A stretch of DNA of 64,000 bases, taken from the NCBI RefSeq assembly GCF_001687365.1, contig NZ_LGLV01000008.1, positions 62,001 through 126,000 of the forward strand, in the 5' to 3' direction. This DNA is from Pararhizobium polonicum. GTDB lineage: Bacteria; Pseudomonadota; Alphaproteobacteria; Rhizobiales; Rhizobiaceae. The position numbers were made by a program, and so were the translations under genes. This document shows positions 1-8,206 of this stretch, piece after piece (the stretch's first letter is position 1; each line of letters begins with the position of its first letter). The notes beneath the pieces are model-generated. The model was not told the origin of the DNA. It worked only from the letters and a program-made list of their open reading frames with translations, and did no database searches.

Positions 1-185
1 TAATCGCGCGGGATCACATGTGGCGGCGCCCAGCCATCGGCCACGCTCCAGAGGAACATCAGCACGAGCGGCAGGGCAATCGTCAGCCCCAAGGCGGCAT
101 AAAGCCCGGTTGAAACGAGCAGGCGATCATCCTCCTGAAAGACGCGGGCGCGTGCTGTCGGCAGGGTTTCGGCAAGGATGGTCAT
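1..185 (-). CDS. ABC transporter permease, second subunit (partial, runs off the left edge)
   Basis: Reading leftward from an ATG at 185, 61 codons are visible before the window ends. The product begins MTILAETLPTARARVF and has one hydrophobic segment at about residues 30-50 (GLTIALPLVLMFLW), typical of the first membrane helix of a PotC/FbpB-type inner-membrane permease. The start codon follows directly on the stop codon of the upstream permease (186-188), so the two are translationally coupled in one operon with the ATPase and the binding protein. The rest of the protein, including the EAA loop, is outside the window, so the assignment leans on context. Confidence 0.72.
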   Translation of the reverse strand, partial: MTILAETLPTARARVFQEDDRLLVSTGLYAALGLTIALPLVLMFLWSVADGWAPPHVIPRD

Positions 186-1043
186 TCACTCGTCTCCCTT
201 GGCACGGTTGACGCCGATCTTGGCCGTCAGCGCGTAATAGGCGAGAAGCACGGCAATGGCGAAGAGGCTGAGCACCATGCCCATCGCATAGACCTGCGCG
301 AACTTGCCGTCGTTGAACTCGGAGACCATCAGCACGGAGAGCGGGCGCGGCGAGGGCGAGCCGACGATATCGGGAACGGCGTAGGAGCCCATGGAGCCGA
401 TGAACGTGAGAAGGATCGCAGCGGTAATCCCCGGCATGGCGAGCGGCACCTCGACGAAGACGAAAGTATTCAAACGCGAGGCGCCGAGCGATCGTGCCGC
501 GTGGCGGATGTCTTCCGGAATGCCGGCAAAGGCACTGGTGATGATCAGGGTCATGAAGGGGATCTGTTTCCAGACGGTGGCGAGAATGACGCCGATGCCC
601 CATTCGTCGCGCACGAGCTTGGGCAGGCTAAGACCGAAGGGCGCGATCACCCGGTCGATGAAGCCGCCGCGCTCGGCCATGATGATGACCATGAGTGCGA
701 CGATGATGCCGGGCACCGCCATCGGCAGCTTGTAGAGACCATTAAAGAGCTTTCGCCCCCGGAAGTTCTGCCGGATCAGTAATGCCAGCGGTATGGAAAC
801 GGCAAGCGAAACGATGACAGGGGCGACGCCATAGTAGATCGAGGTCTTCAGGCCGCGCAGCATTGTCGCGCGGGTGAAAATCCGCTCGTACCATTGCAGC
901 GTGAAAGTGCCGCCGTTGAGCTGAAGACTGCCGATCAGCGCCGACGCCAGTGGGCCACCGAAGAAGACGACGAGATAGCCGACGCCGGGCAGCAGAAGCA
1001 GGGCAAGCTGCGCCCTGCGGTCGCGAAGGGCGGCCTGCATCAC
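186..1043 (-). CDS. ABC transporter permease (PotB/YnjC-like)
   Basis: A 285-residue inner-membrane permease of the binding-protein-dependent (BPD_transp_1) class. It has an N-terminal helix (LALLLLPGVGYLVVFFGGPL), further hydrophobic helices, and the cytoplasmic EAA-type loop near residues 175-200 (IPEDIRHAARSLGASRLNTF), which docks onto the ATPase. Its start overlaps the end of the ATPase gene by 4 bases and its stop touches the next permease, so this is a tightly coupled operon. The substrate is not determined: spermidine/putrescine, ferric iron, thiamine and phosphonate importers share this architecture. Confidence 0.9.
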   Translation of the reverse strand: MMQAALRDRRAQLALLLLPGVGYLVVFFGGPLASALIGSLQLNGGTFTLQWYERIFTRATMLRGLKTSIYYGVAPVIVSLAVSIPLALLIRQNFRGRKLFNGLYKLPMAVPGIIVALMVIIMAERGGFIDRVIAPFGLSLPKLVRDEWGIGVILATVWKQIPFMTLIITSAFAGIPEDIRHAARSLGASRLNTFVFVEVPLAMPGITAAILLTFIGSMGSYAVPDIVGSPSPRPLSVLMVSEFNDGKFAQVYAMGMVLSLFAIAVLLAYYALTAKIGVNRAKGDE

Positions 1044-2080
1044 GCGGCCTCCGCACGTTCGAAACCGCTCAGAAGATGCAGCGCTCCGTTGAAATCGAGC
1101 GAGACCCGGTTGCCGGCAGCGATCAGGCTTTCGGCCCCGGCCTGGCTGATTTTCAGCGTGTTGCCGGCGATATCGACCATGTAAAGCGCATTGGCGCCCA
1201 TGAAGGAAACCGACGTCACCATGCCCGCACCCGCTTCGTTCTGCCGGATCGCGATGGTTTCAGGACGCACGGAAACGCGCACGCTCCCCTTTGCCGGTGC
1301 AGACAGGGTGACGATCTGCCCCCAGGGCAGGCGGGCACGCAAACCATCGGCGTCAGCGGTCAGCAGGTTGGTCTGGCCGAGGAACCCGGCCGTAAACGCG
1401 CGGGTCGGCGCGCGGTAGAGATCGAGCGGCGTGCCCGTCTCGACGACCTTGCCGCCATCCATGACGACGATCCGGTCGGACATCGCCATGGCTTCCGCCT
1501 GATCGTGGGTCACGTAGATGCTGGTGGCGCCGATCCGGCGGTGCAGGTCGACCAGTTCCTGACGGAGCGTATCGCGCAGCTTGGCGTCGAGATTGGACAG
1601 GGGTTCGTCAAACAGAAGCAGGCGTGGCTGCATGACGATGGCGCGGGCGAGCGCAACCCGTTGCTGCTGGCCACCCGACAACTGGCGCGGCATACGCTCC
1701 ACCAGTCCGGTCAGGTTGCAGATCTCCAGTGCATGCTCGATACGCCGTGCACGCTCCGGCTTGGGCACATTCTTCATGCGCAATCCGAAGGCGAGATTCT
1801 TGGCGACCGACATGTGGGGAAACAGCGCATAGGACTGAAACACCATGGCGATGTCGCGGGCCTCGGGCGGCAACAGGTCGATCCGGGTGCCCGCCAACCG
1901 TATTTCGCCGGCGCTCGGGCGGGCAATGCCCATCAGGATACGCAGCAGCGTGGACTTGCCGCAGCCCGAGGGGCCGAGGATGGTGACGAACTCGCCCCGT
2001 TCGACATTGATGGACACAGGGTGCAGCACGCGGGTTGCGCCATAGTCCTTGGTGATGTTGCTGATCTCGAGTTCGCTCAT
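1040..2080 (-). CDS. ABC transporter ATP-binding protein (PotA/FbpC-like)
   Basis: A 346-residue cytoplasmic ATPase that energises the importer. Visible motifs are Walker A GPSGCGKST (about residues 36-44), the Q-loop in MVFQSYALFPHMS, signature LSGGQQQRVALARA, Walker B LLLFDEPLSNLDA, and the switch histidine in VTHDQAEAM. The roughly 110 residues after the NBD (for example SVRPETIAI) match the TOBE regulatory domain of the PotA/MalK/FbpC group. It lies between the binding protein upstream (72-base gap) and the permease downstream (4-base overlap). Confidence 0.93.
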   Translation of the reverse strand: MSELEISNITKDYGATRVLHPVSINVERGEFVTILGPSGCGKSTLLRILMGIARPSAGEIRLAGTRIDLLPPEARDIAMVFQSYALFPHMSVAKNLAFGLRMKNVPKPERARRIEHALEICNLTGLVERMPRQLSGGQQQRVALARAIVMQPRLLLFDEPLSNLDAKLRDTLRQELVDLHRRIGATSIYVTHDQAEAMAMSDRIVVMDGGKVVETGTPLDLYRAPTRAFTAGFLGQTNLLTADADGLRARLPWGQIVTLSAPAKGSVRVSVRPETIAIRQNEAGAGMVTSVSFMGANALYMVDIAGNTLKISQAGAESLIAAGNRVSLDFNGALHLLSGFERAEAA

Positions 2081-2152
2081 CGGATATCGTCTTTCAATCT
2101 CGGGAAAGAGGACCGGCTGTGCGTCCGGTCCGTCTCGAAAACGGGCATCGCC

Positions 2153-3382
2153 TTACTGGCTGAGGACCTTCTCATCCAGCGCGTCGCCGAGCGCCTTCGA
2201 CATATCCCAGAAGGCCGGAGCCGAGAGGCGTGGATAGACGCTGGATGGCAGGAGGTATTTGGCGGTTTCCGGCGTGATGAGATCGCCGGTAAGGTCGGTG
2301 CGCGGCGAGCGCGAGGCCTTGTTTTCAAGCTTCCAGGCCTGGAAATCCTTGCCGATCGCCATGTCGATCAGGAGCAGGGCGGCCGCGACATGCTTGGCAT
2401 TGGCCGGAACGAACATCGCATCGCCGCTGCCGACCTGTCCGTTTTCCAGAAGTGTCAGGCGGAATGTGTCGGGAAGCTGCTTGCCGCGAATGAAGGTCAT
2501 GACCTGGTCTTCCCAGACGGTGCCCATATAGAGCTGCTGGTTGTTGATCAGGTTCAGCGTATCGGCATTGCCGTTGGTGAGTTCCGCAGCGCTGAGCAGC
2601 CTGCGGTAATAATCCCAGACTGGCTCCAGGCATTCGGATGTCATTGCCCAGTCGGCCGCCTGTTCTGCGGTCAGCGTGTAGTCCGTCAACTTGGTCCGGC
2701 ATTCGCCGGTCAGGTAGTTGAGCGCGACGGAATAGATGAAGCCACCGCCGGAGCCGCCTTTCGAGGGCAGGGTGACGCCAAGGCGCATCGGGTTCTTCTC
2801 CGCCCAGGCAAGCAGTTCGTCGAAGGTCTTGGGCAGGTCGCCGGGCTTGATGAAGGCGCTGTCGTAGCCAATTGCGGTCTGGTTGAGATGAACGAGCGGA
2901 TAGGCGCCGCCATGCGGCCGTCCAAAGAGGGATTGGGCGAAGGCCGGATCGTAGTGATCCATATTGGGCAAGATGGTCGTCAGTGGGATATTGCCGACCA
3001 CACCGGCCGATGACAGCAGCGGGTAATCGCCGCCGCCGGCGAAATAGGCGTCGACCGGCGCATCTTCGCCGGCCTTCTGCACGGCGATCAGCTGCTGGTC
3101 GGCCTGTGCGCCATTCACATCGCTGTATTCGACCTTGATGCCGTATCTGGCCTCAAAGCGGGTGATCAGTTCCTTCCATGCGTCGCCGAAACTGCCGGCG
3201 AAATTGTACATGGTGACCGTGCCCTCGGCCTTCGCGGCCGGAACGACGATGTCGTAAAAATTGTCCCTGGTGACCTTCGAAAGATCGAAGTCGAGATTCT
3301 TCAGGTTCGTTTCGGCGGACAGGGCGGGTGTCGTCGCGGCTGAAAGGGCGAGCGCGGCAATGGCAAACAGTCTGGCGGTCAT
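2153..3382 (-). CDS. Extracellular solute-binding protein of the 1-3382 importer
   Basis: A periplasmic binding protein of 409 residues from the chosen start (MTARLFAIAAL). An upstream in-frame start at 3421 would only add 13 polar residues in front of the signal peptide. The first ~22 residues form a Sec signal peptide ending ...TPALSA. The mature protein has the family-1/YnjB-like pattern: GTVTMYNFAGSFGDAWKELITRFEARYGIKVEYSD, and a later VWEDQVMTF region. It is the first gene of the minus-strand operon and faces the ROK regulator. The ligand is unknown; I cannot choose between a polyamine, a metal and a small sugar or phosphonate. Confidence 0.88.
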   Translation of the reverse strand: MTARLFAIAALALSAATTPALSAETNLKNLDFDLSKVTRDNFYDIVVPAAKAEGTVTMYNFAGSFGDAWKELITRFEARYGIKVEYSDVNGAQADQQLIAVQKAGEDAPVDAYFAGGGDYPLLSSAGVVGNIPLTTILPNMDHYDPAFAQSLFGRPHGGAYPLVHLNQTAIGYDSAFIKPGDLPKTFDELLAWAEKNPMRLGVTLPSKGGSGGGFIYSVALNYLTGECRTKLTDYTLTAEQAADWAMTSECLEPVWDYYRRLLSAAELTNGNADTLNLINNQQLYMGTVWEDQVMTFIRGKQLPDTFRLTLLENGQVGSGDAMFVPANAKHVAAALLLIDMAIGKDFQAWKLENKASRSPRTDLTGDLITPETAKYLLPSSVYPRLSAPAFWDMSKALGDALDEKVLSQ

Positions 3383-3425
3383 GCTGATGCTCCGGGTTGC
3401 TTGGATTGGCATTGCGGGCAATTAA

Positions 3426-3440
3426 TACACTTTAAGTGTA
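3426..3440. promoter_or_regulatory. Candidate ROK-regulator operator (inverted repeat)
   Basis: The sequence TACACTTTAAGTGTA is a perfect inverted repeat (7-base arms around one central T), 44 bases upstream of the binding-protein start and 86 bases upstream of the divergent ROK gene. Its position in the only sizeable gap between the divergent units, and its AT-rich composition, make it the obvious operator candidate. No footprint or paralogous copy supports it here. Confidence 0.5.
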
Positions 3441-3525
3441 ATATTTATGACAGGCGAAACAAAACCCGCGTCAACGGCGCTCAGAGGAGGTTGCGGGAGA
3501 TCCTGCGAGCGGATAAGCCAGAGCC

Positions 3526-4689
3526 ATGACGCCCCCAAAACCTCCATCTCCGTCCGTTGCGCCATCCGGGCGCCCAGGCTTGCCGCTTGCCAGCGACAAT
3601 GAGCGCATGATCCTGGACATCGTGCGCCGGCACGAGCCGATCACCCGTGCGGCGATGACCGAAAGGACCAATCTGACGCAGCAATCGGTCCATCGGCTGG
3701 TCGAAGGCCTGATCGAGCGCAATCTCCTGCGCGCAGGGGCGCCACTCAAGGGTGGCCGCGGGCAGCCGAGCCCGACGATCGAGCTGGTGGGCGAGGCCGT
3801 CTGTTCGCTGGGTATTTCGATCAATACCGATAGCGCAGTGCTGTGCCTTGCCGATTTCGGCTGCAATGTGATCGAGGAAATACAGCTGCGCATGGTGCCC
3901 GAACGCCGTGAAGCGACGCTGCAGGTGCTTTCGGGAGAATTGTCGGCCATGTTGGTCCGGCACGGGATCGCCCGTAGCCGCCTTCTGGGGCTTGGTTTCT
4001 CCATGTCCGGATTTTTCATTTCCGGCAACCGCGAATTCAATGCGCCGGAACCCTTGCGCGACTGGTCGCTGATCGATCTGCGGCCGGATCTCGAACGGAT
4101 CTTTCAGATGCCCGTCTGGCTGGAGAACAACGCGACCACCGGCGCGATCGGCGAAAGTCTGCGCGGGGCAGGCCTGTCCTATCCGAGCTTCGCCTATCTC
4201 TCGTTCAATTACGGTTTCGGCGGCGGCGTGATCATCGATGGCAAGCCGCATCTCGGGGTGCACGGCAATGCCGGTGAATTCAGCGGTATCTATTCCGATG
4301 AGGAATCGTCGCGCCGGCCCGCTCTCCAATATCTCATCCGGGACCTGCAGGATAACGGCGTCGACATCCACGCCATCGAAGACCTGCGGACCCGTTTTGA
4401 CCCGTCCTGGCCGGGCGTCGAAGCCTGGCTGGAAAAGACCATGCCGTCGGTCGACCGGCTGATCGCCACGCTCATTGCCGTCCTCGATCCGCAGGCAATC
4501 GTCTTTGGCGGGCAATTGCCGGCCGAGTTGGGGCGCATGATGATTGCCCGTGCGCGCAAATCCTCCGAAAAGGTGCACCGCTATGATGTGGGGCCACCGG
4601 TCGCCGAACTGGTACTCAGCCAGACGAAAGGCGATGCGGCGGTGCTCGGCGCTGCTCTCTTGCCCTTGAAGCTCAGCTATTTTCTTTAG
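3526..4689 (+). CDS. ROK-family transcriptional regulator (NagC/XylR type)
   Basis: A 387-residue protein with an N-terminal winged helix (residues ~25-80: ERMILDIVRRHEPITRAAMTERT and QQSVHRLVEGL) followed by a ROK sugar-kinase-like domain containing FGGGVIIDGKPHLGVHGNAGEF. The zinc-binding CxCGxxGCxE motif of many ROK kinases is absent, in keeping with a regulator rather than a kinase. It is divergent from the 1-3382 ABC operon, so it most likely controls it, with a sugar or sugar derivative as plausible effector (inference from the family). Start ATG 3526 has only a weak Shine-Dalgarno sequence. Confidence 0.88.
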   Translation: MTPPKPPSPSVAPSGRPGLPLASDNERMILDIVRRHEPITRAAMTERTNLTQQSVHRLVEGLIERNLLRAGAPLKGGRGQPSPTIELVGEAVCSLGISINTDSAVLCLADFGCNVIEEIQLRMVPERREATLQVLSGELSAMLVRHGIARSRLLGLGFSMSGFFISGNREFNAPEPLRDWSLIDLRPDLERIFQMPVWLENNATTGAIGESLRGAGLSYPSFAYLSFNYGFGGGVIIDGKPHLGVHGNAGEFSGIYSDEESSRRPALQYLIRDLQDNGVDIHAIEDLRTRFDPSWPGVEAWLEKTMPSVDRLIATLIAVLDPQAIVFGGQLPAELGRMMIARARKSSEKVHRYDVGPPVAELVLSQTKGDAAVLGAALLPLKLSYFL

Positions 4690-4910
4690 CTTGCCGGGGC
4701 ACATGCTCTTTCTGTTGTTTCCGTGAATTTCGGTCTGCGAACGTCGAGCGACCGATAGATGCAGGTCCGAGGCTGGCATCCCGTTGGCTTGTTATCCGAG
4801 ACCGCTATTTCCCCACCGCGCAACCGCATCCAGTGCTGCCCTGTCATCAAGGCGGCACAACGGAGAATGCCGCGATTTTAGGCGTGCGCACATTCTGCCT
4901 CAATTGGCAC
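4690..4910. other. Non-coding gap between the ROK gene and livK-1
   Basis: No convincing gene on either strand in this stretch. The right end passes into the promoter and operator of the plus-strand liv operon described separately. I see no clear terminator with a T-run for the ROK gene. Confidence 0.5.
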
Positions 4911-4939
4911 TTGCCAAGCCCAAAAACCGTTGCTACAAA
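4911..4939 (+). promoter_or_regulatory. Putative sigma-70 promoter of the first liv operon
   Basis: TTGCCA (4911-4916) and TACAAA (4934-4939) are separated by exactly 17 bases and lie 38 bases upstream of the livK-1 start. This fits a housekeeping promoter with transcription starting near 4946. Confidence 0.5.
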
Positions 4940-4941
4940 TC

Positions 4942-4951
4942 TGTTATAACA
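4942..4951. promoter_or_regulatory. Candidate operator TGTTATAACA over the liv-1 transcription start
   Basis: A perfect 10-base palindrome directly downstream of the -10 box and across the expected transcription start. A repressor bound here would block initiation. The GntR/FCD protein encoded inside the same operon (16796-17482) is the natural candidate binder; this is inference from position only. Confidence 0.4.
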
Positions 4952-4976
4952 AATATCAGAAAGAGGTGGAACTTCC

Positions 4977-6089
4977 ATGAAACATGCAATGAGCATTCTC
5001 GTCGTCGCCAGCCTGATGAGCAGCACAGCGTTTGCGGCCGATATCAAGATCGGTGCCACGGCGCCGCTGACCGGCCCGCAGGCCATCTTCGGCACGACGC
5101 TTTTCAATGGTACGGATCTCTATTTTGAAGAGCTCAATGCCGCCGGCGGCATCAATGGCAACACTCTCGTCCTGTCGCGTCAGGACGACAAGGCCGACCC
5201 GAAAGAGGGGACGCTGGTTGCGCAAAAGTTCTGCGACGACGAATCCATCGTTGCCGTCATCGGTCACCTGAACAGCGGCGTGCAGCTCGCGGCTCAGTCC
5301 ATCTACTCGGATTGCGAATTGCCGGAAGCTGTTCTCGGCTCCAATCCCGACATCACCAGGCAGGGTGCGGCAAACATTGTGCGCCCCACCGCCAGCGATT
5401 TTGCCCAGGGCGAATTGTCGGCCCAGTATGCGCTTGAAAAGCTCGGCGCCAAGAATGCAGCCATCGTCAACGACAAGCAGGCATTCGGTCAGGGCGTTTC
5501 TGAAATCTTCGCGGACGATTTCAAGAAAAGAGGCGGGGAGATCCACTCAACGTCATCGGTTAATCCAACGGATGTCGATTTTACGGCTGTGATAACCCAG
5601 CTCAAGTCGGCCAAGCCGGACGTCGTCTATATGGGCGCGGTCATGCCGCAGCTGGCCTTGTTTGCCAAGCAGATGCGCGAGCAGGGCCTGAATGCCAAGC
5701 TTCTGGTTCCAGATGGTGCTTTCACCCCGGATTTCGTTGCCCAGGCCGGCAAGGAAGCCGCGTCCAACGTCGTTTTGACTTTCCCGATCCCGCCGGCCGA
5801 TGCCACGCCCGAACTGGTTTCGTTCGGCGAGCGCTACAAGAAGCGCTTTGGTGAAGAGGTCGGACCGTACTCGATCTATGGTTATGTCAGCGGTCAGATC
5901 GTTGCCGAGGCGATCAAGAAGGCCGCCGAGCCGACACGCGCAGACATTCTTCCGGCGTTGAAGGCTGTCGAGCTGGACACGATGCTGGGTCATGTCAAGT
6001 TTACCGATGTCGGCGAGCGCACGGTTGCTCCGATGTATCTCTACGAGATTCAGGACGGCGAATTCAAAATGGTCGGTCAGGCCAGCTGA
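4977..6089 (+). CDS. Branched-chain-amino-acid-type substrate-binding protein (LivK-like), system 1
   Basis: A 370-residue periplasmic binding protein of the type-1 LivJ/LivK fold. Residues 1-21 are a signal peptide (MKHAMSILVVASLMSSTAFA), followed by the family hallmark IKIGATAPLTGPQAIFG and NAAGGINGN. Two cysteines (in KFCDDE and YSDCELPE) could form a disulfide. It is the first gene of a livKHMGF set with downstream catabolic genes, so the real ligand is probably the substrate of those enzymes rather than leucine. The start has a good Shine-Dalgarno sequence (AGAGGTGG, 4961-4968). Confidence 0.92.
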   Translation: MKHAMSILVVASLMSSTAFAADIKIGATAPLTGPQAIFGTTLFNGTDLYFEELNAAGGINGNTLVLSRQDDKADPKEGTLVAQKFCDDESIVAVIGHLNSGVQLAAQSIYSDCELPEAVLGSNPDITRQGAANIVRPTASDFAQGELSAQYALEKLGAKNAAIVNDKQAFGQGVSEIFADDFKKRGGEIHSTSSVNPTDVDFTAVITQLKSAKPDVVYMGAVMPQLALFAKQMREQGLNAKLLVPDGAFTPDFVAQAGKEAASNVVLTFPIPPADATPELVSFGERYKKRFGEEVGPYSIYGYVSGQIVAEAIKKAAEPTRADILPALKAVELDTMLGHVKFTDVGERTVAPMYLYEIQDGEFKMVGQAS

Positions 6090-6104
6090 TTGAACGTGTG
6101 AACC

Positions 6105-6129
6105 GATGGGCCGCATGGTGCGGTCCATC
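6105..6129 (+). promoter_or_regulatory. Stem-loop between livK-1 and livH-1
   Basis: An 11-base-pair stem (GATGGGCCGCA with TGCGGTCCATC, one G-U wobble) closes a 3-base loop 15 bases after the livK-1 stop. There is no strong T-run, so it looks like an mRNA-stabilising or attenuating hairpin that keeps binding protein in excess over permease rather than a full terminator. Confidence 0.5.
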
Positions 6130-6240
6130 GCCTGATTTCAATGACGGATCGCTCCGCCGGTTTCGCCCATGTCCAGCAGGACCGACGTGCCGGGTTCATG
6201 GTGCGGCTGGATCGCATCCGTCATTCAAGGCGAATTGTAT

Positions 6241-7191
6241 ATGACCAGTCTCATCCTCCAACAGACCATCAATGCCCTGACGATCGGCGCGATCTATGCG
6301 CTGATCGCACTGGGTTACACGATGGTCTACGGCGTTCTGCGCCTCATCAATTTCGCCCACAGCGAAATGTTCATGCTGGGTGGCTATGTCGCGCTGGTGG
6401 CGCTTTCGGTTTTCGCTGTTACGGGAGGGCCGGCCTATGCGATTGTCGTTATCGGCGTCATGGTGGTGACCTTCTCGGCCGTGGGAGTGATCGGCGTCGT
6501 GACGGAGCGCGTGGCTTATAAACCCTTGCGCAATTCGAGCCGGCTTGCGCCGATGTTGAGCGCGCTTGGTGTTTCCATGGCGCTGCAGGCTGCAATGCAG
6601 CTCATCGCAGGGCCGCAACCCATCGCCTTCCCGGCGCTTGTCGAGCCGGAGCGTCTGCAGTTGGGTGATGCAAGTATAACATATCTGCAAATCTTCATCG
6701 TTGCGCTGTCCGTCGGGCTGATGTTCGCCCTCCAGTTCCTCATTACGCGCACGCGTCTGGGTGTGCTGGTAAGAGCCGTTGCGGAAAATCACCACACCGC
6801 GGCATTGCTCGGCGTCAGCGTCAACAGAACGATCAGCCTGATCTTCTTCGTCGGTCCCGGCCTCGGCGCGCTCGGCGGCGTCCTCTATGGCTCATACTAT
6901 GGTCTCGTCAGCCCGACGATGGGTGTCGTCGTGGGGCTGAAGGCGTTCACCGCGGCCATTCTCGGTGGTATTGGCTCGATCCCCGGTGCGATGATCGGCG
7001 GCTTTGTGCTGGCGTTCTTGGAAGTATTTGGAACGGCGCTGCTTCCCATTCTGAGCCACGGTATTCTTGGAACCGAATATCGCGACATCTTTGCATTCGC
7101 TGTTCTCATCGCTGTGCTTCTCTTCCGTCCGGCAGGCCTTCTTGGCGAAAGCGTCACGGAAGAGTCCGGCGTCACCAAGCGGGAGTTTTGA
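6241..7191 (+). CDS. Branched-chain-amino-acid-type ABC permease (LivH-like), system 1
   Basis: A 316-residue polytopic inner-membrane protein. The chosen start gives the standard LivH beginning MTSLILQQTINALTIGAIYA; a longer frame from 6169 adds a polar tract unlike the family. The LivH signature ALGYTMVYGVLRLINFAHSE is at residues ~23-42, and the conserved AFTAAILGGIGSIPGA stretch is near residue 238. It forms the membrane channel with LivM. It follows livK after a 150-base spacer holding a hairpin and is 1 base from livM. Confidence 0.92.
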   Translation: MTSLILQQTINALTIGAIYALIALGYTMVYGVLRLINFAHSEMFMLGGYVALVALSVFAVTGGPAYAIVVIGVMVVTFSAVGVIGVVTERVAYKPLRNSSRLAPMLSALGVSMALQAAMQLIAGPQPIAFPALVEPERLQLGDASITYLQIFIVALSVGLMFALQFLITRTRLGVLVRAVAENHHTAALLGVSVNRTISLIFFVGPGLGALGGVLYGSYYGLVSPTMGVVVGLKAFTAAILGGIGSIPGAMIGGFVLAFLEVFGTALLPILSHGILGTEYRDIFAFAVLIAVLLFRPAGLLGESVTEESGVTKREF

Positions 7192-7192
7192 G

Positions 7193-8206
7193 ATGAGCGC
7201 ACGAGAGACCATTCTTGACCGCGACACGGCTTCGGTGCCCGCAAAGCGCCGGCTCAACCCGCTTGGCCTTCTTTGCATCGGCGCTGCCCTGGCGCTCCTT
7301 GCCTATGTGCCGACCTTGCCGAACTACTACCTGCGCATCGCCGATCTGGTGTTGATCTACATTATTCTCGGCATGGGCCTGAACATCGTCATCGGCTATG
7401 TCGGCCTTCTCGACCTCGGCTTTGTCGCCTTCTATGCGGTTGGCGCCTATTGTTATGCGTTGCTTTCGAGCAATTATTTCGACATTCACCTGCCATTCCT
7501 TGCCGTTCTGGTTGTTGCTGCCTTTGCGGGCGGGATCACCGGCATTTTGCTCGGTATTCCGGTCCTGCGGCTGCGCGGCGATTATCTGGCGATCGTGACG
7601 CTCGGTTTCGGCGAGATCATCCGCATCCTGATCAACAATGTCGATTGGCTCACCAACGGCCCGCGTGGCATCACCGGCATCGATAGGCTTTCGTTGTTCG
7701 GCTATCAGGTCAGTACGCCGATGCAGTTCTATTTCCTGCTTCTGGCACTTGCGGTGGTAACGGGCGTGCTGGTCTACCGGCTTGAGCGCTCGATCCTTGG
7801 CAAGGCATGGTTTGCCCTGCGCGAAGATCAGGATGCGGCTGTGGGCGTCGGCATCGACAAGACCCGTGTCAAGCTGATCGCATTTGCGACAAGCGCTGTC
7901 ATCGGCTCAACCTGCGGCGTCATTTTCGCAGCGTTCCAGCGCTTCGTCAGCCCTGAGAGTTTCACCCTCAACGAGTCCATTCTCGTGGTGCTCGTCATCG
8001 TTATCGGCGGCATCGGCAATATCGTCGGCATCGTCGTCGGCGCCGTCGTGCTGGTCGTCATGCCGGAGCTGCTGCGCGAATACGCGGAATACCGCATGCT
8101 TCTGTTCGGCCTGCTGCTTGTCGGCGTGATCGTGATGCGCCCGCGCGGCATCGTTCCGCAATCCCTGACGCCGGTGCGGCTGATTTCTAAACTGGTGTGG
8201 AAATAA
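7193..8206 (+). CDS. Branched-chain-amino-acid-type ABC permease (LivM-like), system 1
   Basis: A 337-residue permease with LivM hallmarks LNIVIGYVGLLDLGFVAFYAVGAYCYALL and LRGDYLAIVTLGFGEIIRILINN in the first half and EDQDAAVGVGI before the last helices. It lacks the ~75-residue N-terminal extension present in the second LivM of this window (34298-35614), so the two importers are of different subtypes. Start ATG 7193 directly follows the livH stop; the next gene overlaps by one base (TAATG). Confidence 0.92.
   Translation: MSARETILDRDTASVPAKRRLNPLGLLCIGAALALLAYVPTLPNYYLRIADLVLIYIILGMGLNIVIGYVGLLDLGFVAFYAVGAYCYALLSSNYFDIHLPFLAVLVVAAFAGGITGILLGIPVLRLRGDYLAIVTLGFGEIIRILINNVDWLTNGPRGITGIDRLSLFGYQVSTPMQFYFLLLALAVVTGVLVYRLERSILGKAWFALREDQDAAVGVGIDKTRVKLIAFATSAVIGSTCGVIFAAFQRFVSPESFTLNESILVVLVIVIGGIGNIVGIVVGAVVLVVMPELLREYAEYRMLLFGLLLVGVIVMRPRGIVPQSLTPVRLISKLVWK

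Noticed and set aside
950-3013. A 687-codon open frame on the plus strand across the first ABC operon
   Set aside because: It is antisense to three clearly recognised ABC genes; its composition (Arg/His/Gly/Asp rich) is what high-GC antisense frames look like and no domain is visible.
6169-6240. N-terminal extension of LivH-1 from an upstream ATG
   Set aside because: The added residues are polar and unlike LivH, and ATG 6241 gives the standard start.
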